A program made the position numbers and the translations under genes. A DNA stretch of 38,059 nt from JBFGJY01 sp041576975 (GTDB taxonomy: Bacteria; Pseudomonadota; Gammaproteobacteria; UBA4575): assembly GCA_041576975.1 (NCBI GenBank), contig JBFGJY010000020.1:1-38059 (forward strand), in the 5' to 3' direction. Below are positions 32,631-38,059 of this stretch, piece by piece; the stretch's first letter is position 1; every line of letters starts with the position of its first letter. The notes below the pieces were generated by a model, which saw nothing but the letters and a program-made list of their open reading frames with translations, ran no database searches and was not told where the DNA came from.

Positions 32631-35393
32631 ATGGCAGCCAATCCAAAATATTTTAAAGAAGAGCAACCCGTTGAATTTTCAATAAACGGTAAGGCCGTCA
32701 CGGCATCGCCCTATGAAACAATTCTTGAGGCGGCTAAACGATGCGCCATAGAAATTCCGCATCTTTGCTATAAACAAGGCTTACGGACGGATGGTAACTG
32801 CCGTGCTTGTATGGTTGAGATTGAAGGTGAACGAGTACTGCAACCTTCCTGCGTGCGCACACCTACTGAAGGTATGGTTGTGAATACGAATAATGAGCGT
32901 GCGTTACATTCACAAAAATTGGTATTGGAATTATTACAATCCGATATGGCCGAGCGCGAATATACACTGAATAATGAACTCGATCAGTGGTCGCAAAAAT
33001 TAAATGTGGGATTACCTCGTTTTAATTGCCGTTCCCAACCCCAAGAGGATATCTCTCACCCCGCTATTGCAGTAAATTTAAACGCATGCATTCAATGCAC
33101 GCGTTGTGTGCGCGCTTGTCGAGAAGAACAAAATAATGATGTTATTGGCTATGCATGGCGCGGCTCACATTCTCAAATCGTTTTTGATATAGATGACCCG
33201 ATGGGTGACAGCTCCTGTGTTGGATGTGGCGAATGTGTTCAAGCATGTCCAACTGGTGCTTTAATGCCTAGCAATGAAGTAGGATTAAAAAAACCCGATC
33301 GTATGGTTAATTCAACTTGTCCATACTGTGGTGTAGGTTGTTTGCTTACCTTCAATATTAAAGATGAAAAAATTATTTATGTTGAAGGACGCAATGGACC
33401 CGCAAATAAAAGTCGTCTATGTGTAAAAGGTCGCTATGGGTTTGACTATATTCATAACGATGGTCGACTTACTAAACCACTGATTCGAAAACAAAACACT
33501 CCTAAAACTACTAATTTAGAGAATCTAAAACAAGAAAACATCTACGATTATTTCCGTGAAGCAACTTGGGATGAAGCACTGGATTTTGCCACCAGTGGTT
33601 TAGTGAAAATTCGTGATGAATTCGGCCCTAATGCATTAGCAGGTTTTGGTTCTGCTAAAGGTTCTAATGAGGAGGCGTATTTATTTCAAAAACTGGTGCG
33701 TACAGGTTTTAGAACAAATAATGTAGATCATTGCACACGTTTATGTCATGCCTCATCTGTGGCCGCCTTATTAGAGGGTATTGGTTCTGGTGCAGTTTCT
33801 AATCCAGTTGAAGATGTAACTGAAGCCGAAGTAATCTTGGTTATTGGCTCCAATGCTACTGAAAATCATCCAGTCGCAGCTACATTTATTAAAAATGCTG
33901 CACGTAATGGTAAAACACTCATCGTTATAGATCCAAGACGAACCGAATTGGCACGTCATGCAAAATATTATTTGCAATTTAAACCTGATACAGATGTAGC
34001 AATGTTGAATGCAATAATGCATTCCATCATCAAACAAGATTTAGTCGATAAAGATTTTATAAAAACTCGTACTGAAGGTTTCATCGAATTAGAAAAGCAT
34101 TTGCAAAACTATTCTCCAGAACAAATGGAAAAAATTTGTGGCATACCTGCTGAAACATTGCATGAAATTGCAAGAGTGTATGCAAGCTCCAAAGCCTCCA
34201 TCATTTTTTGGGGTATGGGCATTTCCCAACATATTCATGGTACCGACAATTCACGTTGTTTAATTGCACTATCCATGATGACGGGTCAAATCGGTCGTCC
34301 TGGGACTGGCTTACACCCTCTGCGTGGACAGAATAATGTCCAAGGGGCATCGGACGTAGGTTTAATACCTATGGTCTTCCCAGATTACCAACGTGTCGAC
34401 AATCCAGATGCACATGCACGTTTTGAAAATCTCTGGAATACATCATTAGACGACAAACCAGGTTTAACTGTAGTTGAAATAATGGATGCAATTACGAACG
34501 GCAACTTACATGGTATGTATATTATGGGTGAAAACCCTGCGATGTCTGATCCTAATTTAAACCATGCTCGCAAGGCCTTAGCTTCACTCAAACATTTAGT
34601 TGTACAAGAAATATTTATGACAGAAACCGCGTGGTTTGCAGATGTGCTTTTACCAGCATCTGCCTTTCCAGAAAAAACGGGCACCTTTACCAATACAGAT
34701 CGTCGTGTGCAATTGGGTAGACAAGCCATTCTCCCTCCAGGTGAAGCCAAACAAGATTTGTGGATCATTCAGGAAATTGCCAAACGTATGGGCTTAACGG
34801 ATTGGAAATATAACCATCCTTCTGATGTGTATAAAGAAATGCAGCAAGGGATGGATAGCATCAAAGGCTTATCATGGAATCGTCTGGAACAAGAAGATTC
34901 TGTCACCTATCCTTGTGAAAAAGAAGGTGACCCGGGACAAAGTGTCATATTCACAGAAGATTTTCCGACTGAGAATGGCTTAGGCAAATTTGTTCCAGCT
35001 GAATTTACTAATGCGGATGAATTGCCAGATGATGAATACCCTTTTGTACTTATTACAGGCAGGCAACTTGAACACTGGCATACGGGCGCCATGACAAGAC
35101 GCGCGACTATGCTCGATGCTATTGAACCTGTCCCTGTGGCTAATATGAACCCAAATGATTTACAAAAAATTGGTGCTCAAGCTGGCGACAAAATACGGCT
35201 AACCTCGCGTCGAGGCAGTGTCGTATGTTTTGCACGTAAAGACGATGGGCTTAGTGAAGGTCAGGTTTTTATGCCATTTTGCTACCATGAAGCCGCCGCA
35301 AACTTATTAACCACTCAAGCTATAGATCCGTTTGGAAAAATACCAGAATTCAAGTTTTGCGCGTTGCAAGTGCAGCATATCCAGCAACATTAG
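32631..35393 (+). CDS. fdh1A: Formate dehydrogenase alpha subunit (Mo/W-bisMGD, NAD-type)
   Basis: The 920-residue subunit contains an N-terminal [2Fe-2S] domain (C46, C57, C60 and C74), two [4Fe-4S] sets (C153/156/159/163 and C196/199/202/206), then the catalytic domain with its own cluster (C230, C233, C237 and C264). The active site is Cys372-His373 in TRLCHASS; the codon is TGT, so cysteine and not selenocysteine. The C-terminal part is a molybdopterin-dinucleotide-binding barrel. It oxidises formate to CO2. No FdsC chaperone or FdsD subunit gene adjoins it. Confidence 0.95.
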   Translation: MAANPKYFKEEQPVEFSINGKAVTASPYETILEAAKRCAIEIPHLCYKQGLRTDGNCRACMVEIEGERVLQPSCVRTPTEGMVVNTNNERALHSQKLVLELLQSDMAEREYTLNNELDQWSQKLNVGLPRFNCRSQPQEDISHPAIAVNLNACIQCTRCVRACREEQNNDVIGYAWRGSHSQIVFDIDDPMGDSSCVGCGECVQACPTGALMPSNEVGLKKPDRMVNSTCPYCGVGCLLTFNIKDEKIIYVEGRNGPANKSRLCVKGRYGFDYIHNDGRLTKPLIRKQNTPKTTNLENLKQENIYDYFREATWDEALDFATSGLVKIRDEFGPNALAGFGSAKGSNEEAYLFQKLVRTGFRTNNVDHCTRLCHASSVAALLEGIGSGAVSNPVEDVTEAEVILVIGSNATENHPVAATFIKNAARNGKTLIVIDPRRTELARHAKYYLQFKPDTDVAMLNAIMHSIIKQDLVDKDFIKTRTEGFIELEKHLQNYSPEQMEKICGIPAETLHEIARVYASSKASIIFWGMGISQHIHGTDNSRCLIALSMMTGQIGRPGTGLHPLRGQNNVQGASDVGLIPMVFPDYQRVDNPDAHARFENLWNTSLDDKPGLTVVEIMDAITNGNLHGMYIMGENPAMSDPNLNHARKALASLKHLVVQEIFMTETAWFADVLLPASAFPEKTGTFTNTDRRVQLGRQAILPPGEAKQDLWIIQEIAKRMGLTDWKYNHPSDVYKEMQQGMDSIKGLSWNRLEQEDSVTYPCEKEGDPGQSVIFTEDFPTENGLGKFVPAEFTNADELPDDEYPFVLITGRQLEHWHTGAMTRRATMLDAIEPVPVANMNPNDLQKIGAQAGDKIRLTSRRGSVVCFARKDDGLSEGQVFMPFCYHEAAANLLTTQAIDPFGKIPEFKFCALQVQHIQQH

Positions 35394-35717
35394 TGGTAAA
35401 TCATTACCAAAAAAATTTAATTTGTATATCTTAAGACTGCTTGTTAACACATACAGTTAGTAGTTAATCCTTAGATACAGAGGCCAGGTAAATTACTATG
35501 GTATATAGTAACTTGGATCACCGATCTAGTTTCGTGCTTCTTAGTTTCTATCTTATGAATTAAGTAACCTGTATATTTTTAAAAAAGTACAATAATTACT
35601 TACATTAAAAATAAAATTATCTTTGCGAGTTCAGTTAATTAGTATCATCCAGTCACTTCTATTTTAGATGGCATGAACTATTGTACATAGCCGTTTAACA
35701 AGTCTATATTTAGATCA
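35394..35717. other. Intergenic stretch without recognised features
   Basis: This 324-bp AT-rich gap lies between the formate dehydrogenase stop and the 3' end of a minus-strand gene. A small GGTAA/TTACC stem follows the dehydrogenase stop, but no T-run accompanies it. I see nothing else. Confidence 0.45.
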
Positions 35718-36170
35718 TTACTCGCAAGCAATTGGTTTAGCTATTTTAGCCTTAGTAGACATTATCTTTGCATTTTGCAAACGCTTGACAAATGGGGCAC
35801 ATTTAGGGAGCACTTGATAGGATTCTTCGGCCTTAGTGATTTTATTTTTAGCGGCATACTGATTAGCTAGTTCAATATACATTTCGCAGATTGCAATTTC
35901 ATTTTCGTAGTTTTTTGCTTTTCTATAAAGTATTGCCACTTGTTCAAAATATTTTGGTGAGGGCATAATTCCTGAATCCTCAGACGCTTGAATATCTTCT
36001 CGACAGCGCCTTACCGTTTCATGTAAATCAAGATCATTGCTCTGATCCAATTCTGTAGTTTGATTTCCATTGGCACTGTGTATACCACTTGAAGCCTTTT
36101 CAATTATTTGGCTAATTGACATGCCAGAGCCATTAACTATCTTCTCGAGGATGGTATTTAGTTTGCCCAT
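35718..36170 (-). CDS. Hypothetical protein with TPR-like helices
   Basis: The 150-residue product is cytoplasmic. Residues about 75-125 look like tetratricopeptide-type helices: PSPKYFEQVAILYRKAKNYE, then EIAICEMYIELANQYAAKN. The C-terminus (APFVKRLQNAKIM) is basic. I have the impression of a common uncharacterised gammaproteobacterial family, but no function. It stands alone between two long intergenic gaps. Confidence 0.75.
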   Translation of the reverse strand: MGKLNTILEKIVNGSGMSISQIIEKASSGIHSANGNQTTELDQSNDLDLHETVRRCREDIQASEDSGIMPSPKYFEQVAILYRKAKNYENEIAICEMYIELANQYAAKNKITKAEESYQVLPKCAPFVKRLQNAKIMSTKAKIAKPIACE

Positions 36171-36713
36171 TGCTATTGTTGAATACCTATATTTCGATCG
36201 GGCAATTCTTATCCAGATAACCCTACACGCGACAATTTTCCCGATAGATGGTTATGCTATTGTGATGAATATCAATTTATCAAAGTCAAAAAGTTGAATT
36301 CGTCAGTTAAGTCCATCACCTGACAATACTAGATTGGATATAGAGGCCAAACTTATATAACAATGTTTGTCCTTTATTTGAAACGTCTACTTTTAGCCAA
36401 AAGTAACCATTTTATGATTATAAAAATCTATGTGATTCTCTAATCAGATAATGTATTAAACAGTCATATAATTACATTAAAATTAAGCGTGATATGTGCA
36501 TAACTTCTTTATGCCTTTAAAGTAAAGGTGGTAGTGTTATGGAAACAACCGCGCATCAGGTGATTGTTGGTATAGATTAGCAACCAATCAAAGTAACCCT
36601 ACTATTTGATACACTAACACTAGTATTGCTAAATCTATTTGTACATTTAGTACAATCAAAATCAGCTATTGCTGACGGCTCGCTTAGGTTGTGAAAGTAA
36701 TGTGCCTCGTTTC
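36171..36713. other. Long intergenic gap with decayed repeat and a 13-codon ORF
   Basis: This 543-bp gap contains a decayed copy of the palindromic repeat at 36383-36411. It also has a short open frame at 36539-36580, encoding METTAHQVIVGID, which is preceded by AAGGTGG at good spacing. I see no complete gene. Confidence 0.5.
36383..36411 (+). repeat. Dispersed palindrome, decayed copy 6
   Basis: The 29 bases begin ACGTCTACTTTTAGCC and end AAAAGTAACCATT. They align without gaps to copies 1 and 4, with substitutions mainly in the arms. Confidence 0.5.
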
Positions 36714-37112
36714 TTACCTGCGATGCCCACTCCTGTGCGCAGGTTGTCGGACAACTTCCTCTCTGTGCTCGACCTGCTCTTCTTGTTGTTCCCGATGTAT
36801 TTCTCTGCGTTTCTTGTAGTCATCATAATATTCGTCGGCTTCGCGTTCCAGGATTGCCTCAGACTGCACGCTGTCGGCAGCTGTCTTTGCCGCCCCGGTT
36901 GAGGATGCTGGCGAAGACGGTTCTACGGACTCAACCGGGGCAACATCCACGACATTGGGTTTGACGTCAATCTCCTGCGCATCAGAGCTTGGTTTATCGC
37001 TGAATTCAACCACGCCCTCTTTATCAACGCTTTCATAGACTTCCTCTGCATCTGCAGTGAAGCTGATAGTGATCATTACTGCAAAGATCAAAATTTGATG
37101 GATGAGATTCAT
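36714..37112 (-). CDS. DUF4124 domain-containing periplasmic protein
   Basis: The 132-residue product has a signal peptide (residues 1-22, ending near TADA). The DUF4124 core follows: EEVYESVDKEGVVEFSDKPS, where a Tyr/Trp-x-Asp-x-xG-xxxFSD pattern is typical. A Pro/Ser/Ala-rich linker comes next, then a charged coiled-coil-like tail rich in Glu, Arg and His (EREADEYYDDYKKRREIHRE). The family is common in gammaproteobacteria and unassigned. The gene appears more GC-rich than its neighbours and is bracketed by repeat copies 6 and 7. Confidence 0.85.
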   Translation of the reverse strand: MNLIHQILIFAVMITISFTADAEEVYESVDKEGVVEFSDKPSSDAQEIDVKPNVVDVAPVESVEPSSPASSTGAAKTAADSVQSEAILEREADEYYDDYKKRREIHREQQEEQVEHREEVVRQPAHRSGHRR

Positions 37113-37469
37113 GTCTATTCTCCTAGATTGGATGGGCTAATCTGCAGACTAATTCGTTTTGAAATTCTCTCATTAGAGTATCAGCTTTGGATCAAAATCG
37201 GGCATTCAAAATATATATAATTTATATCGAAAAGCCGCTACTGCTACATAGCATATCCCTGCCTATAAAAATTATTTTAGCTAACTCGTATGATTAAATT
37301 ATCCTGACTTATTAGAAGGTATTTTGTACTTTACGGATTGATCTCAAAACACCACGTTACCTTAAAATAATTTACTAGATTTTATAATTGTTTAGATTCA
37401 ACATCCTACGAACCTTAGGCTATTTTCTATATCATTAGGCACTGAGAATAATACTTATAGTGAAATTTG
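37113..37469. other. Divergent intergenic region with decayed repeat copy 7
   Basis: This 357-bp AT-rich gap lies between the minus-strand DUF4124 gene and the plus-strand ATPase. It contains the decayed repeat at 37178-37206 and presumably both promoters; none is clear. Confidence 0.45.
37178..37206 (+). repeat. Dispersed palindrome, decayed copy 7
   Basis: The 29 bases include CAGCTTTGGATCAAAA and end CGGGCATT. By eye, 21 of 29 positions match copy 5. It is the weakest copy. Confidence 0.35.
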
Positions 37470-38059
37470 ATGAATTCCGTACTTCCAATCTATGACAACA
37501 GCGCTCTTAAAGCTTGGGCTAATGCTAGTGAGCTGCAAAATAGCCATGAGGAAATCACACGTGCATTGCGCAGCGGGACTAAGTATATCTTAATTACAGG
37601 CAAGAACCGTAATGGCAAGAGTAGGCTATTACATACTATAGCTAAGGAAATTCCAGCTAGCCGTCGGTTAATATTTCTTAAAGGAAAAGAGTTATCGTTC
37701 TCTAATAATTTAATTAAGTCAGATACATATACAAGCTTGAGTGAAGATGAAAAAAAATATGCTTATGATTTTAACTCATTTGTAGATTTCATCGTTGAAT
37801 CGATCATGCTGAACGAAAAGCTAATCATAGTGATTGATGATGCAGACCAAATTCCAATTAAAAGACTCACAAAATTATTCAAGATTAATACGGATGTCAT
37901 GCCAAAACATCACGCTGTACAGTTCTTGATGACTGGACTACCAAAGCTTGAAAAAAAACTACGAACAATTGACTGCATTACAACACGAGATTTTATCCAT
38001 TCTTCAATTGATGCGCTTAGCAATGAAACAATTCATTCCATTACTACGGCGACTAAAAA
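37470..38059 (+). CDS. ExeA/MshM-like AAA ATPase, 3' end missing
   Basis: The ATG at 37470, nine bases after an in-frame stop, opens a frame that runs off the right edge after 196 codons. Walker A is GKNRNGKS near residues 47-54, in a YILITGKNRNGKSRLLH context. Walker B is LIIVIDDADQ, and QFLMTGLPKLEKKL follows, as in ExeA/DamX/MshM-type ATPases where a sensor strand precedes Gly-x-Pro-x-Leu. Such ATPases serve peptidoglycan-associated secretion or pilus assembly, or act as transposition-type ATPases. The family is moderately certain; the role is not. Confidence 0.75.
   Translation, partial: MNSVLPIYDNSALKAWANASELQNSHEEITRALRSGTKYILITGKNRNGKSRLLHTIAKEIPASRRLIFLKGKELSFSNNLIKSDTYTSLSEDEKKYAYDFNSFVDFIVESIMLNEKLIIVIDDADQIPIKRLTKLFKINTDVMPKHHAVQFLMTGLPKLEKKLRTIDCITTRDFIHSSIDALSNETIHSITTATK

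Noticed and set aside
33726..33765. Selenocysteine at the formate dehydrogenase active site
   Set aside because: The codon at residue 372 is TGT, not TGA, and no SECIS-like structure is needed.

Overview
The window is AT-rich DNA that looks like a gammaproteobacterial chromosome. Markers are RapA, the YihE/SrkA kinase, an Azotobacter-type 7Fe ferredoxin, DUF4124 and PrpE. The metabolism points to a C1- and methylated-sulfur-using, probably marine or halotolerant bacterium; that habitat is an inference. I saw no rRNA, tRNA, CRISPR array or intact insertion sequence.

Layout. 1-2922 (+): a HAD hydrolase cut by the left edge, a mannosyl/glucosyl-3-phosphoglycerate phosphatase, a glucosyl-3-phosphoglycerate synthase lacking its C-terminal part, and a NYN-domain protein. 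2946-8963 (-): a small alpha/beta-barrel protein, SrkA, an unknown gene, RapA, an overlooked 55-residue gene, and a secreted protein with ten evenly spaced cysteines. 9240-13880 is an accessory patch: five direct copies of a 28-29 bp imperfect palindrome separate an isochorismatase-like hydrolase, an unknown gene, a propionyl-CoA synthetase pair and another unknown gene. 13919-16005: an unknown membrane-anchored protein, a broken VOC remnant and the chromate transporter ChrA.

16082-23154 (-) is the most interesting part: a five-gene archaeal-type formylmethanofuran block (FmdD-like, FhcB, FhcA, Ftr/FhcD, FhcC), followed on the same strand by a 7Fe ferredoxin and a ferredoxin-NADP reductase. 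FhcB keeps the Fe-S cysteines and the metal-ligand cysteine of a redox-active formylmethanofuran dehydrogenase, and an FmdD molybdopterin-domain gene precedes it. This differs from the purely hydrolytic methylotroph Fhc complex. 24273-29434 (-): methanethiol oxidase MtoX with a SCO lipoprotein, a MauG/CcpA-type dihaem protein, two TlpA-like thioredoxins and an unknown gene. A second SCO gene is divergent. 30445-35393: a pterin carbinolamine dehydratase and a two-subunit NAD-type formate dehydrogenase.

Together these suggest a route from methanethiol (MtoX, periplasm) to formaldehyde, then through H4MPT and methanofuran carriers to formate, or directly to CO2, with formate oxidised by the dehydrogenase. 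Fae, Mtd and Mch are not in the window. 35718 to the end holds a TPR-like protein, a DUF4124 protein flanked by two decayed copies of the palindromic repeat, and an ExeA-like ATPase cut by the right edge.
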